Below, one piece after another: positions 27,395 to 37,641 of a stretch of DNA of 64,000 nucleotides. The DNA is from Andalucia godoyi. Its lineage: Eukaryota > Discoba > Jakobea > Jakobida > Andaluciidae. A model generated the notes under the pieces. It was given only the letters and a program-made list of their open reading frames with translations. It ran no database searches and was not told the DNA's origin. The stretch covers positions 173,448 through 237,447 of the forward strand of contig VRVR01000050.1 in NCBI GenBank assembly GCA_009859145.1, given 5' to 3'. Position 1 is the stretch's first letter; every line of letters starts with the position of its first letter. Made by a program: the position numbers and the translations under genes.

Positions 27395-29755
27395 TCACAG
27401 CATTCGTTGTTCATCTACAGAAAACACACGAATGGAGCCATCGGTGGAGCACGTTGCTAACGCAATACCGCCCGATTCCTCCAGCCGTTTCCATACGCAT
27501 TTTCGAACCGTTTCTGCGTGCATCTGAGCAGGAGACACATGGAACAGTGGGTTCAGCGTCCCTTCTCTATCCACCTTGTACACTGAGATCGAGCCCGTCT
27601 CCGAACCCGACGCAAGCACCGAGTCATGTTTGTCGTTCTTGAAGAACGAAACCGCGGTTTGCGGATCGGAGCACTGCAGTTTGGCCGCACACTGAATGGA
27701 GCACTTTCCGTTCATCTGAGAAAAGGTCCACAGCTTGATGCTCTTGTCTCGAGAACACGTTGCAAACATTGTCCCGTTTGCGTTCCACGAGCAAGACCAC
27801 AGGATCCGATCGTGTGCCTTGTCTTCGCGAGCGACACATGCGAACGGAGAAACCGTTTCATACACAAAGAAGGATCGATCGCGAGTCACGCAGAGCAGGT
27901 GCCGTCCGTCCGGGGAGAATTCCAGCTGAGTAACTGTAAACTGTGCTTCACCAGCAAATACGTGTTTCTTCGTGGACGTGGCGGTATCCCACAGAATCGG
28001 AGCAGCAAACGTCCCTTGTGCTGCTCTGCAGGAGCTGGCCATCAACTTCCCGTCTGGCGACACTGCAACGGCAACGATTTCGTTTGCATGGCCGTACAAC
28101 TTTGCAGTTTCTGGCCACAGCGTGTTCTGCAGCCTATGTTCTTCCAGCGGCGGCGCTTGCATGGCCATTGGTTCAAACGGCCGTGCAAATTCTGCGTCTG
28201 CCTCCAGGAAAGCACCGTTCTCCCCCAACTGCGTGATCGGTCTGTTAGTCAAACCGAGTTCAGGGACGGAGGCTCCAAGAGGCCGGTTCTCCAGCTCCAA
28301 TGAGGGCGATTTCACCCTGTAGTCCGTGAGATTTTGCAAACTGGTGATGAATGTCGCAGGTGCTTCAAAGATTCGCAGGACCTTCTCCTCTGCGCCCGAT
28401 ACGAACGAATGCGGCTTATGTGCGAGCAAGGATCCAATGCAGCACATGTTGTATCCGTGAATTTGCGGTCGCGAAATCTCCATCATGCGCTGCAAAGAAC
28501 AGCGGTCCGAGTCTGCAATCTTTGCCATTCGTGCAGAGTGCGCATTGAGAGAATCCCACAGCCGCGAGGTCTGGTCTGTCGATGTGGAGAGGAGATAGTG
28601 GTCATCCCAAGCAATATCCATCACTGCATCTGCATGTCCACCGACTGCCACAGTAGAAGGAACCTCTCGATCGTAGAGATGCAACGCACCGTTGAACGCA
28701 TACACAAAGTACGCACTTCCAAAGTAACCTTCCTGGTCGTCGGACACTGCTTGCGTGTCATCCCGAAGAACAACATACCGATCATTGCGAATATACGTTC
28801 CCCCAACGAATCCTTGCTGTCCGAAAATGCCGGCGGTGCCACCGAACTCTCCAACACGACGGTACACAGACCAGACGTCGTGGTCAACGCGCCAACGGAT
28901 GACGGACCGGTCTGCCGAGACCGACATGACTTCATCAAAGCAGCACACTCCTTCCATTTCCAGATAATGCGACTTGTTGAACGCCACTGCACAAACCGTA
29001 TTATCATGCGCGCTCATTACGGAGTCGCACGCAATCTTCACGCGAGCCGATGCATCTCGCGAAATCTTCCACAGCCGAACCTTTTGGTCCTGCGATCCCG
29101 AGACCATGTACACAAACTGCCTGAAATCCGACCGCGAGACACCGAGCTGTACGGACTGTACCCAGTTTTTGTGTCCCTTTGCTACGGCGTACGGCACGAA
29201 CTGGCCGTTCTCACCCCACTTGTACACATGCACCGAGTCGTCCGTTGCCGAGAATGCAAGCACATCTGCGCAGACTGCACACGCCAACCCAAGTCGCTTG
29301 TTGGGAACCTCGATCTTTTGGAACAGTGAACAGTCGCTCAAGTCCCAGACACAAACATCCGAGTTCGCCGAGACCGACACGAGCCACTTCTTCCCAGGGA
29401 CTTCTCCACAGTCTTTGACGGCGAAGGTCTGGTCGACCGCGACACACTCGACGGGATCGGCGGACGGGCATTTCAGAACGTTGATAATCGATCGAGAAGC
29501 CAGGTTGACCACCGAGACACTCGCGTCGTTGCATCCTGCGTACGCATATCCATTGTGCGCAGCGACCGTCGTCACAACCGGCCTGCGGCCACCAGCTGTA
29601 GTCGCCGCCTTGATGCTAGCGACCGTCCGGCCTGCATCAACTGAGAACAGCACCACAAAACAGCCGCCGCCGTATACGAGCGTTCGCGTCTTGTCGTCAT
29701 ACGCCATGCAGTGCGGCGTCCGGTTGGTCCCAATCCCGAGAAACTGCAACTCCAT
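27395..29755 (-). CDS. ELP2: Elongator complex subunit 2 (WD40)
   Basis: A 786-residue protein beginning MELQFLGIGTNRTPHC at the first ATG. It contains the double seven-bladed WD40 arrangement of Elp2. The first propeller includes ASRSIINVLKCP, VSANSDVCVWDLS and VSGSQDQKVRLWKIS. The middle includes HADAVMDIAWDDHYLLSTSTDQTSRLWD and SRPQIHGYNMCCIG then HKPHSFVSGAEEKVLRIFEAP, a segment diagnostic of Elp2. The second propeller includes LYGHANEIVAVAVSPDGKLMASSCRAA, TVTQLEFSPDGRHLLCVTRDRSFFVYE and FATCSRDKSIKLWTF. Elongator modifies wobble uridines of tRNAs and was first found with elongating RNA polymerase II. The start is divergent from the pseudouridine synthase gene 196 bp away. Confidence 0.94.
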   Translation of the reverse strand: MELQFLGIGTNRTPHCMAYDDKTRTLVYGGGCFVVLFSVDAGRTVASIKAATTAGGRRPVVTTVAAHNGYAYAGCNDASVSVVNLASRSIINVLKCPSADPVECVAVDQTFAVKDCGEVPGKKWLVSVSANSDVCVWDLSDCSLFQKIEVPNKRLGLACAVCADVLAFSATDDSVHVYKWGENGQFVPYAVAKGHKNWVQSVQLGVSRSDFRQFVYMVSGSQDQKVRLWKISRDASARVKIACDSVMSAHDNTVCAVAFNKSHYLEMEGVCCFDEVMSVSADRSVIRWRVDHDVWSVYRRVGEFGGTAGIFGQQGFVGGTYIRNDRYVVLRDDTQAVSDDQEGYFGSAYFVYAFNGALHLYDREVPSTVAVGGHADAVMDIAWDDHYLLSTSTDQTSRLWDSLNAHSARMAKIADSDRCSLQRMMEISRPQIHGYNMCCIGSLLAHKPHSFVSGAEEKVLRIFEAPATFITSLQNLTDYRVKSPSLELENRPLGASVPELGLTNRPITQLGENGAFLEADAEFARPFEPMAMQAPPLEEHRLQNTLWPETAKLYGHANEIVAVAVSPDGKLMASSCRAAQGTFAAPILWDTATSTKKHVFAGEAQFTVTQLEFSPDGRHLLCVTRDRSFFVYETVSPFACVAREDKAHDRILWSCSWNANGTMFATCSRDKSIKLWTFSQMNGKCSIQCAAKLQCSDPQTAVSFFKNDKHDSVLASGSETGSISVYKVDREGTLNPLFHVSPAQMHAETVRKCVWKRLEESGGIALATCSTDGSIRVFSVDEQRML

Positions 29756-29950
29756 CCTTCTTTCGCAATGCAGCACACCAACACAACGCACTGATCAGTA
29801 ACACTACAGTACAATAAACAATGGTTGGGGAGGGGGGAAAATAATAATAAATAAAGATGAATGGCAAAGTAATCAAGTGCCGAGGCAAAACGAAAAGAGT
29901 CGCGGATAAGAGAGAAAGACGCAGCTTTAGCGTGCAATCGCTAGGATGCA

Positions 29951-30988
29951 ATGATATTCGCGCTCTACCGAAAAACCGGCTCGCAGCCAAGTTCAGGATT
30001 CTATTTCTCTCCAATTAGCTGGTTGGCGTTTCTTGGAGTTGACAGCATGTTTGGGTACTTTCGCTGCTGCCGCGCGTGTTTTGCGACCAATGTTGTGTCG
30101 CGCGAGTCTGCGGCTCCACGATTATTCATGCACAATAAGAAGCAAGGAGTGATTGTGGGCAATCCGAACCCGAACTTCGACGCGGCCTTGTCCCCGTCAC
30201 TGCCATCGCCATCCTCATTGTCATTGTCATTGTCATTGTTGTCGGGTGCGAGGAGCACAGAAAAAAAGAAGCCGCCGAGATCAAAAAAGGAGAAGAAGCC
30301 CTTTGAGTTTCTGCTGCCGCATTTGGAACGCATGCCGGGGCTTCCCGCAGGCTTGATGCCCGTTGGACGGCTGGATGCGAATTCGGAGGGACTGTTGCTG
30401 CTGACGACAGATGGAAAGTTGAAGCAGAGCATCGAGCGGTCGGATCTGCCGCGCGAATACAGAGTCAAGGTGCATGCTCTTGGAGTCAGTCATAAGGGCG
30501 GCGTGCTCCCAGATGCTTTGGCGCGTATGGAGAAGTATGCAAAAGCAGGCGTTCCTGCATTTTCTCCACGGCCATCACGGGCCAAGAAGGGTCGTTTAGC
30601 AAGCATCATCATTCCGCCGCAGCATCAAGACGCCAGCGTCAGCAGCGGTATCGGTGACTTTGGCGGAGTAGAAGAGGCGACGACAGCGAACGCAAACAAG
30701 AAGCAGCAACGGGAGAAAGAGGAGGGTTTGTTCTTATACAGACCGTTTGGGTTTCATGTGGAAAAAGCAGGGTCCGGAGCGACGAATGCATGGGTGCGAA
30801 TAACACTTGCAGAGGGACGCAATCGAGAAGTGCGGAACTTGTGCGAGAGAGCAGGGCTGGGCGTTGTGCGGCTCATCCGAGAAAAATTCGGACCGTACCG
30901 TCTTGGACAGTTGGAGAAGGGAGCCGTGTTTGAAGTGGACACCAAGCTGATGCTCCAGGCTCTCGCCAGAGAAAGCACCCCTTCCTAG
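29951..30988 (+). CDS. RsuA/RluB-family rRNA pseudouridine synthase, organellar
   Basis: Up to 345 residues from the ATG at 29951; a second in-frame Met at 30047 (MFGYFRCCRACF) is also a plausible start. The catalytic block PVGRLDANSEGLLLLTTDG carries the conserved Asp of the RsuA/RluB/E/F family, followed by REYRVKV and a C-terminal block WVRITLAEGRNREVRNLCE then VVRLIREKFGPYRLGQL. These enzymes isomerise uridine in rRNA. There is no N-terminal S4 domain, and a Ser/Leu-rich low-complexity stretch (residues about 75-105) replaces it. A second insertion interrupts the domain between about 195 and 250. The leader is uncharged to basic and hydrophobic, suggesting mitochondrial or plastid import. 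Confidence 0.85.
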   Translation: MIFALYRKTGSQPSSGFYFSPISWLAFLGVDSMFGYFRCCRACFATNVVSRESAAPRLFMHNKKQGVIVGNPNPNFDAALSPSLPSPSSLSLSLSLLSGARSTEKKKPPRSKKEKKPFEFLLPHLERMPGLPAGLMPVGRLDANSEGLLLLTTDGKLKQSIERSDLPREYRVKVHALGVSHKGGVLPDALARMEKYAKAGVPAFSPRPSRAKKGRLASIIIPPQHQDASVSSGIGDFGGVEEATTANANKKQQREKEEGLFLYRPFGFHVEKAGSGATNAWVRITLAEGRNREVRNLCERAGLGVVRLIREKFGPYRLGQLEKGAVFEVDTKLMLQALARESTPS

Positions 30989-31137
30989 TAGATGCCACCG
31001 ACCGTAAAAACAAAATAATAATAAATAATAACTAAATGATTGTTCGTACTTTTCGTTCGCAAGTGCCCAGCTGGTCCCTCGACTAATTAACAAAGTAAGC
31101 ACTAAGCGGGCGCTGGCGAACTTTGTTGTTGAAGAAA

Positions 31138-31389
31138 ATGACTCGATATGTGTATCCAACAGCCGATCGTCCTCTGACCTCTCCGCTTCCTTCGGAAATG
31201 TACCCTCTCTTGACGTTTCTGCTGTTCGGTGGCGGTCTCGTGTTTGCTGTGTTTCTCTTCTTGTACATCATGACGGTTCCAAAGCGATCTCGAGACGTGT
31301 ATCGCGAACTCACTTTCGCAATTGTTTCCGCTATCCAGCTTGGCTTCGGAACTCTCTTTCTCTTGCTCTGGTGCGGCCTCTACGTCTGA
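31138..31389 (+). CDS. OST5: Oligosaccharyltransferase small subunit TMEM258/OST5
   Basis: An 83-residue two-helix membrane protein. It matches TMEM258/Ost5 along its whole length: RYVYPTADRP at the N-terminus, hydrophobic helix one (LLTFLLFGGGLVFAVFLFLY), a loop KRSRDVYRELTFA, and helix two ending FGTLFLLLWCGLYV, where the animal protein ends in a near-identical FGVLFLLLWVGIYV. It is a subunit of the ER complex that transfers glycans to asparagine. The start is the ATG at 31138; the frame is open slightly further upstream but without Met. Confidence 0.95.
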   Translation: MTRYVYPTADRPLTSPLPSEMYPLLTFLLFGGGLVFAVFLFLYIMTVPKRSRDVYRELTFAIVSAIQLGFGTLFLLLWCGLYV

Positions 31390-31590
31390 GTCTCTTCGTG
31401 GGGACTCAGTTCGTCATCGACTGTAGTGTACCGTTAAAAACACCCATCAAAGAAACATTCTCTCGATTTCAGCGGCTGTAGTAGGAGTTCGTTATTTGAG
31501 TATCTTTTGAATTTCAATTCCATTCAATAAATCCATTCATTTCGTTTTGCATTGTTTTCTTCGATTGTTTTCCTCGCTTAGTTTGCTTAA

Positions 31591-31614
31591 TCTGTCTGTC
31601 TGTCTGTCTGTCTG
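31591..31614 (+). repeat. (TCTG)6 microsatellite
   Basis: Tetranucleotide repeat ending 10 bases before the PP2A B'' start codon. Confidence 0.95.
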
Positions 31615-31624
31615 CCTGCGAGGG

Positions 31625-33565
31625 ATGATAGTGGAAGCGACGTCGGAGGCCGCTCGTGCGCGCCTGAACGAGCTTTTTCTCCAGTGGCTTTCGCTCAGCG
31701 ACACCCAGAAGCTGGTTTCTGCGCTGTCGGAACATCTTCGAAATGGCGATCTATCGTCGTTTCTGACGTCACTCAAGAAACACGAAGATGACTCTCCATC
31801 TGCTCTGCTTCATCACATGGAATCATCATCATCATCATCGTCGTCGTCATCATCATCATCATCATCATCATCATCGTCGTCGTCGTCGTCGTTTAATTCT
31901 AATTCGAACATGGCACAGCCGCCGCCAAGATCGCCGAAACAGCCACTGGGAGGAGCTGTTTCTCCAGAACAGGCTCCTCAAAGGTCTCCATCGCTGCTTC
32001 CGTCATCGGCTGCTTCCGGAGCATATGAAAAGACACCGACAGCAACAGTAGCAGCCGACACGAGAGCCAGGATACCGGCGCTACCACTTTCCAATCGACC
32101 GCTTTCGCAAACTGAAATTGCCGCAGAGGAGAATGCGTTGAGGGACCTTGCGTCGAAGTTCCCGACTCCTGGTTCGTGGAACTCGCTGAATATTCGAGAC
32201 TTTTGCGCATTCGCCAAGGCAAATCTGCACCTCCCGTACTTCCTCTCGGCGGTCCTGTACGATTCCGTGGTCAGAAAGGGGAAGCTGGCGGAGTTCTACA
32301 AGACGAATCTGGCGAATGCGTCACCGAAATCACGAATCTACAGATGCCTTGTGCATGCAAAGGAGCTGTCGGATCGACCGTGGGTGGCAAAGTACTCTGC
32401 ATTGCTCCAGTCCGAAAAGCAAGGCCTGAAGCGAGCGGAAAAACCCGAGGATTTGCTGTTTTTCCAGGATTTTAATACGTTTTTAAAGTGCCTTGTCGCC
32501 TTACATCCGGCTCTGGCGTTCTTGGAGTCGACCCCGGAGTTCCAGGAGCGATATGTAGAGACGGTCCGCATGCGACTCTTTTTGGCGTACAATGCACGCG
32601 GAGGAGTCATCTCCGAGCGTGAATTCTTAGCTGCGTCGTCATCACAAAATAGCAAGCCGTTTTCCTCGCTTCTAGGTTCCAAGTCTGCAAATGCAAGCAA
32701 CAGCATCGGCAGCGGCAACATTGGCAACGGCGTATCGAAACAAAAGACCGGGCAGATCTCGGCGGATTTCCCAGCATGGGTTGAGCAACTCGATGACTCT
32801 ACCGATCTGTCTGCGATGACTCAGGTCTTTTCTTACGAGAATTTTTACGTGATTTACTGCAAGTTTTGGGAGTTGGATGCTGACCATGACCTGGTCATCT
32901 CAAGGGAGGAGCTCTCTCGGTATGCTGGCTATTCTTTGTCGAATAAGGCGATTGAGCAGGTCATGCGACAGATTCATCTTTTGCGATGCGCCCGCAATTT
33001 GGAGTCTAGAAAAAGCACTGGCATTCCCGGGATGCGGTCGACGAACAACTCGAGTCTACCGTGGGATGTCATGACGTACGATGACTTTGTGTGGTTTTGC
33101 ATCTGCGAAGAGGACAAGGCTGGCAGTGCTGCCGCGCTTGAATTTTGGTTCCGAGTGATTGACTTGGATGGGGATGGCATCGTGACAGCGTTTGAGATGG
33201 AGCACTTCTTTGGAGAGCAACGCAAACGGATGGAGGCATTGAGCCAAGAGGTCATTTCCTTTGACGACATTTATTGCCAGTTGCTGGACATGGTCAAACC
33301 GCGCGTTCAATCATCAATTACGCTGGCCGATCTGAAGCGGTCAGGCGTCCTGGCCCCTCTTTTTATCAACACCTTGACCAATCTGAACAAGTTTCTGGCG
33401 TGGGAGCAGCGCGATCCGTTCGCAGCTGCCGCTTCTCAGCAAGGCGACAGCGTGCCGCTCACCGAGTGGGATCGCTGGGCTCGAACCGAGTATGACCGAA
33501 TGTGCACGGATGCTGATCCTGGCGACCAGCAAGTAGACGATGTGTTGTCGTCCTGGGGGCAGTGA
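31625..33565 (+). CDS. PP2A regulatory subunit B'' (EF-hand)
   Basis: 646 residues starting MIVEATSEAARARLNEL. A poly-Ser tract (about 62-86) and a Pro/Ser-rich disordered linker precede the conserved region. From about 235 on it matches PP2A B''/PR72-type subunits: FCAFAKANLHLPYFLSAVLY, the segment ERYVETVRMRLFLAYN, then SYENFYVIYCKFWELDADHDLVIS with the first EF-hand. MTYDDFVWFCICEEDK and FWFRVIDLDGDGIVTAFEME, the second EF-hand, follow. B'' subunits target protein phosphatase 2A and respond to calcium; plant homologues (FASS/TONNEAU2) organise microtubules. Both EF-hand loops keep acidic calcium ligands. Confidence 0.9.
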   Translation: MIVEATSEAARARLNELFLQWLSLSDTQKLVSALSEHLRNGDLSSFLTSLKKHEDDSPSALLHHMESSSSSSSSSSSSSSSSSSSSSSSFNSNSNMAQPPPRSPKQPLGGAVSPEQAPQRSPSLLPSSAASGAYEKTPTATVAADTRARIPALPLSNRPLSQTEIAAEENALRDLASKFPTPGSWNSLNIRDFCAFAKANLHLPYFLSAVLYDSVVRKGKLAEFYKTNLANASPKSRIYRCLVHAKELSDRPWVAKYSALLQSEKQGLKRAEKPEDLLFFQDFNTFLKCLVALHPALAFLESTPEFQERYVETVRMRLFLAYNARGGVISEREFLAASSSQNSKPFSSLLGSKSANASNSIGSGNIGNGVSKQKTGQISADFPAWVEQLDDSTDLSAMTQVFSYENFYVIYCKFWELDADHDLVISREELSRYAGYSLSNKAIEQVMRQIHLLRCARNLESRKSTGIPGMRSTNNSSLPWDVMTYDDFVWFCICEEDKAGSAAALEFWFRVIDLDGDGIVTAFEMEHFFGEQRKRMEALSQEVISFDDIYCQLLDMVKPRVQSSITLADLKRSGVLAPLFINTLTNLNKFLAWEQRDPFAAAASQQGDSVPLTEWDRWARTEYDRMCTDADPGDQQVDDVLSSWGQ

Positions 33566-33858
33566 ATCGCATGTTGTGCATTGCGGAAAGGGGGGGTACT
33601 TTTCGTGTCAGAGGCAATTTGGCATTGGAAATGCACGCGCGAAACAGAGGCGGGAAAAGAAGAAGAAGAAGAAGAAGAAGAAGAAGAAGAAGAACGGCCG
33701 AGTCACCAATGTTTGTACAAGTTTTACAGTATACAGCGTAGCAGCATACATACCAGTATATATGTATATGTATATGTATATATATTTGTTTCCCAAAAGA
33801 ACGGGGCTTCAATACGGAACAGAGTCCAACGACAGAAGAAAAAGAATGGCACCTCGCA
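33566..33858. repeat. 3' flank with (AAG)n and (ATGTAT)n repeats
   Basis: A short convergent interval. It contains an AAG/AAGA tract at 33657-33692 and a TATATGTATATG tract at 33758-33786. No gene. Confidence 0.8.
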
Positions 33859-36800
33859 TCACAAGAACGGGATTCTCTCGGCCGTCCATTTTGAGACGAG
33901 CGAAAGCAGGTCGTTCTTCTTGCACGGTTTCAAGACAAGTGCGTTGAAATCGTCAAAGGATCCAGAGTGATCCGCAGAAAATTTAAGGACCTTGCAGCGT
34001 TCCACAGAAAGGTGAGAGAATTGGGGGTTCGAGGAAAGGTACGTCTGAATCACCGGGAAGATCTCGTTCTCAAGAGCACGAATGGTTTGAACAACCGCAG
34101 TGCCGCCCATCAACGGCATATTTTGGTCCAAAAGAACCACATCTGCGCCAAAGAAGCGCCGGAGAGCGCGGCTTACAGATAATTCATAGTCCAGTAAATC
34201 GGACTGGCTCCCTGAAGACGCAAGGCCGCTGTTGAGAAACGATTCGGCAGCGTCCTTCTTAACGTCTGGAGTGATCTTTGTGCGGAACTTGGACAGAGCG
34301 CTCCATTTTGGCACAGCAATGTCTTCACTGGATAATGAAGAAACGCTACGAAGTCTTGAAAGGAGTGTTTGCAACATCTGTTCGAGGGTCGATTCCAATT
34401 CAACACCCTGCGCATCGGGAAGAACGCCGCACTTGCCAAGAATGTACAGGTTGGCAGCCGCAGACTGTGCCATCCATATCAGGGCATCCCACCCATCGAC
34501 CATCTCGTGGCAGGAAAAGGAGTCGCGTTTCAGCAACTGAGCAGTGACACGCCTGCTTATGCGATCGTCATCAGCAAGCAGCACAACAGCATGTTCCCCA
34601 ACGGTCACTTGTGAAGAAGAAGAGGCCTCGGAAGTCACAGAGCTGTGGCTGAGAGGAAAGTAGGCATCATGTCCGGTCAAGTCTGGATCCGAGGTAAACG
34701 TGTTTTGCGGTGACGTCGTAGACGAAGGGACCGCGGAATCGCGCCGCAGACTAAATCGGACAAGTTTTTCCTTCCTCCCGCCAAAATCACCACCACCATC
34801 ACCATCACCATAAGCATCACTCGTTCTCGAATCGCTGTCTGAACTCGTTTGGCAGAGCATTTCTTCATTCGAAACAGACAGCTGGATGGATTCCACAGAC
34901 AGTCGCCGAGGTGACGGCTCCTGAGTGGCTACAGCTCTTTCCTGGCATATTCGGACCGCACGATACACATCGCATCGGCGGACCGGAACACTCAGACGAA
35001 CGATAGCCGCCTCTTGACTCGTACCCAACGTCGTTCCATTGATTGCCAATGGGTCATAGGTCGTTCGGATCCTTCTCGAAACCGGAAGGAGCACCATGCA
35101 CGTCAGCGGAGAATATCGGAACAATGCAGGCGACATTGTCCGCAAGAATCTGTAGGAAGCATCTGAAACAATCAAGAATGTCGGAGGACAGTACGCGGTG
35201 CCGTGTGCATACGGAGCGGCAGAATTACTAGAGGCAGAGGCAGAGGCAGCAGAAGCAGCCGCAGACGCGGAGGTAAAAGTGGATGTAGTCAAAAGCGACA
35301 AAGTAGGGGACGACGAATCGCACAACTGCTTCCACAGAGAGACGCACAGGTCAGTACTGCTTGAATTCAGCAGACCGGCACCGACGTTGTGCTTCAGCTT
35401 CTCTCGAGAAAAGACGAAACACTCCACTTGCGGAAGTCCCAAATCCGCAAGGTACTCCGCGGCGTTGCGTTCGAATTCAATTAGCGGTCCCAGTTCTGCT
35501 TCCGTCTCATCCAGAAGCATGAACGAGCGAGGAGCCTTCTCCAACAAAATATGAACAGGGTCCTCCATCTGTGTTGGGGAGAAGACAGTGTCGAATTCCG
35601 GGTTTTCGACCGAGTCAATGTTCACAAATACTCGGAATGTAGACCCGACGCCAAGCTTGGATTCAATCTCCATGTAGCCATCCATGAGCCTTACGAGCGA
35701 GTTGCAGATGAACAGCCCCAGGCCGGAGCCAGCAGTGCGACTATCATGTTGGGCCTGGGTCGATGAGAACTGCGCCCACTTCTGGAAGCTATGCATTTCA
35801 TCCAGCCGATTCTGCGGAATTCCTATTCCGGTGTCAATGACCTCAATCACGATTTCATACTGTGTAGAGGTCTGGCTGTTCATTCCCGTGCGCGGCACCG
35901 CACGAGCAGCACAGCGGACGGAAATAGACCCATTCCGCTTTGTAAATTTGATGGCATTGGACAGCAGATTCCACACAATCTGCTTGACACGGATCGGGTC
36001 GCCACGAAGAACTTGCGGACACGAACGGGAAACAAACGACGTAATCGATACTGAATGCTCGAGGGCGTTGCTCTTGAGCATATCGACCGCGTCTTCAATT
36101 ACATTGCACAACTCAAAGTCCACGTGGGAAAGGGACAGATTGCCGGCTTCCAACTTGCCTCGATCCAGCAGATCATTGATGAGAACAAATAAGATGTTGG
36201 AGGATTTCAAGATCGTTTCCACTAGTTCGACATGGTCTGGATCCATCTTTTCCGCGTCGTGAACAAGCAATTCCGAAGACGCAATCACAGCCCAAAGCGG
36301 AGTTCGAAGTTCATGCGTCAAGGAGTGCACAAGATCACGCATAGCAGCCGACTTTGCCTTTTCGAACGCAATTTCGCGAGAGGCACGTTCGGCCTCCAGC
36401 AACATTGTTTGGTCTCGAACTGCCGTGAGAGACACAATCCTCTGCTGAAACCCCTTATCGATTCGAGCTGCATCCATTGTGTCGGGAGGACACAAGTATG
36501 GAATCTCACGTGATACAGACATCGCCACGAACCTTCGAGCAGAAGACTCGCCACCAGTTTGCGACGGGAATGCCGTGCAGTCTACTCGCAGCTCAACAGG
36601 CTCTGTCACGATCTCTCTTGACGAACGCACATCCCCTTTCTGCAGACGCACGTCATCATTGCTGCGGGACGATTCAGGGTCCAAACATTCCAGGTCGTTT
36701 CCGGCATGCTGCGTGCCGTTTGGAGACTCGAGGGTTGAGGACTTCGAACCGGGCTGTTCACGAGACGCGTCCAGCATGGACTCGAGGAGGGAAGAAAAGT

Positions 36801-37641
36801 CTGCGCTTTCCACGACGCCTTCCGAGGGAGAATCGCCTGCGCCTTTTGAAATCAGCGGTGACAAGTACTTGTTGATCGGGCAACCTTCTACATCTTCTCT
36901 GCGGACGTTGAACGTCCGAAGAAATGTGTCGTTCACACGGATGATCCGTCCCTCGAAATGCACAACCAAGGGATCCACGGACGCTTGGAACAGCGCATCA
37001 AAGTTCGATTTCTCTCGTAGCAACTGCTGTCTCTCCACGTACCGTAGACCAGAAAACCCAGTCAAGACGAGGGCAATGAGAAGAAGCAAGAACATCAGCG
37101 AGAGGGACGATTGGAAAAGCATCACGTTCGTCGCATAGAAGATAATGACTTCGAGTAAAATGATGGAAAATGTGCACCACAAACCTCTGCTTCCAAACAA
37201 GAAAGCACTCATGATCAATGGGAAAACAAATGTTCTGCTAACCTGCTCTTCTTCTCGCCTTCTCCAATAGTCGGAGGGGTAGTCGTTGTCCTGGGCATAC
37301 AAGGAAATGACAAACGAGGTAGGAATAAAGATCACGGACAGGACCCACAGGTACTCGGACGGCAGCACGTATCCCAGCTTCGAGATGAAAAACACGACAA
37401 CGTTGAGAACCGAAAACGCTGCGTACAACAAAACGGGGAGCAGACAACAGGAGAACCCGGCGGCCAGAATTCCGATCGCAACGAAGAGGATCGAAACGGT
37501 CATAACGGTCCGGCACTTCCGCCGAAGAAATGCATCATCCACATGCGACGCAGGTCTTGTTAGCCATTCAAAGAACTGAAAGGTTCTCCACAGAACAACA
37601 TGGCGACAACATCCCGCATCCGGCCAAGGTTTTGGTTTCAT
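33859..37641 (-). CDS. Membrane hybrid sensor histidine kinase with receiver domain
   Basis: 1260 residues from the first ATG at 37641. Five to six transmembrane helices lie within about 45-195, then a PAS-like domain at 210-250 (ALFQASVDPLVVHFEGRIIRV). A coiled linker leads to the HisKA block SLTHELRTPLWAV with phospho-acceptor His443. The ATPase has an N box VWNLLSNAIKFTK (557-569), VIDTGIGIP (601-609) and TAGSGLGLFICN (G2). About 820-905 resembles a degenerate receiver. The C-terminal receiver (1018-1255) has the acidic pocket LLADDDR, phospho-acceptor in VVLLDQNMPLMGG (about Asp1171) and Lys in LKPCK. About 100 residues are inserted inside that receiver, between its second strand and the phospho-acceptor. 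It would sense a signal at a membrane and phosphorelay internally; ligand and partner are unknown. Confidence 0.93.
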   Translation of the reverse strand: MKPKPWPDAGCCRHVVLWRTFQFFEWLTRPASHVDDAFLRRKCRTVMTVSILFVAIGILAAGFSCCLLPVLLYAAFSVLNVVVFFISKLGYVLPSEYLWVLSVIFIPTSFVISLYAQDNDYPSDYWRRREEEQVSRTFVFPLIMSAFLFGSRGLWCTFSIILLEVIIFYATNVMLFQSSLSLMFLLLLIALVLTGFSGLRYVERQQLLREKSNFDALFQASVDPLVVHFEGRIIRVNDTFLRTFNVRREDVEGCPINKYLSPLISKGAGDSPSEGVVESADFSSLLESMLDASREQPGSKSSTLESPNGTQHAGNDLECLDPESSRSNDDVRLQKGDVRSSREIVTEPVELRVDCTAFPSQTGGESSARRFVAMSVSREIPYLCPPDTMDAARIDKGFQQRIVSLTAVRDQTMLLEAERASREIAFEKAKSAAMRDLVHSLTHELRTPLWAVIASSELLVHDAEKMDPDHVELVETILKSSNILFVLINDLLDRGKLEAGNLSLSHVDFELCNVIEDAVDMLKSNALEHSVSITSFVSRSCPQVLRGDPIRVKQIVWNLLSNAIKFTKRNGSISVRCAARAVPRTGMNSQTSTQYEIVIEVIDTGIGIPQNRLDEMHSFQKWAQFSSTQAQHDSRTAGSGLGLFICNSLVRLMDGYMEIESKLGVGSTFRVFVNIDSVENPEFDTVFSPTQMEDPVHILLEKAPRSFMLLDETEAELGPLIEFERNAAEYLADLGLPQVECFVFSREKLKHNVGAGLLNSSSTDLCVSLWKQLCDSSSPTLSLLTTSTFTSASAAASAASASASSNSAAPYAHGTAYCPPTFLIVSDASYRFLRTMSPALFRYSPLTCMVLLPVSRRIRTTYDPLAINGTTLGTSQEAAIVRLSVPVRRCDVYRAVRICQERAVATQEPSPRRLSVESIQLSVSNEEMLCQTSSDSDSRTSDAYGDGDGGGDFGGRKEKLVRFSLRRDSAVPSSTTSPQNTFTSDPDLTGHDAYFPLSHSSVTSEASSSSQVTVGEHAVVLLADDDRISRRVTAQLLKRDSFSCHEMVDGWDALIWMAQSAAANLYILGKCGVLPDAQGVELESTLEQMLQTLLSRLRSVSSLSSEDIAVPKWSALSKFRTKITPDVKKDAAESFLNSGLASSGSQSDLLDYELSVSRALRRFFGADVVLLDQNMPLMGGTAVVQTIRALENEIFPVIQTYLSSNPQFSHLSVERCKVLKFSADHSGSFDDFNALVLKPCKKNDLLSLVSKWTAERIPFL

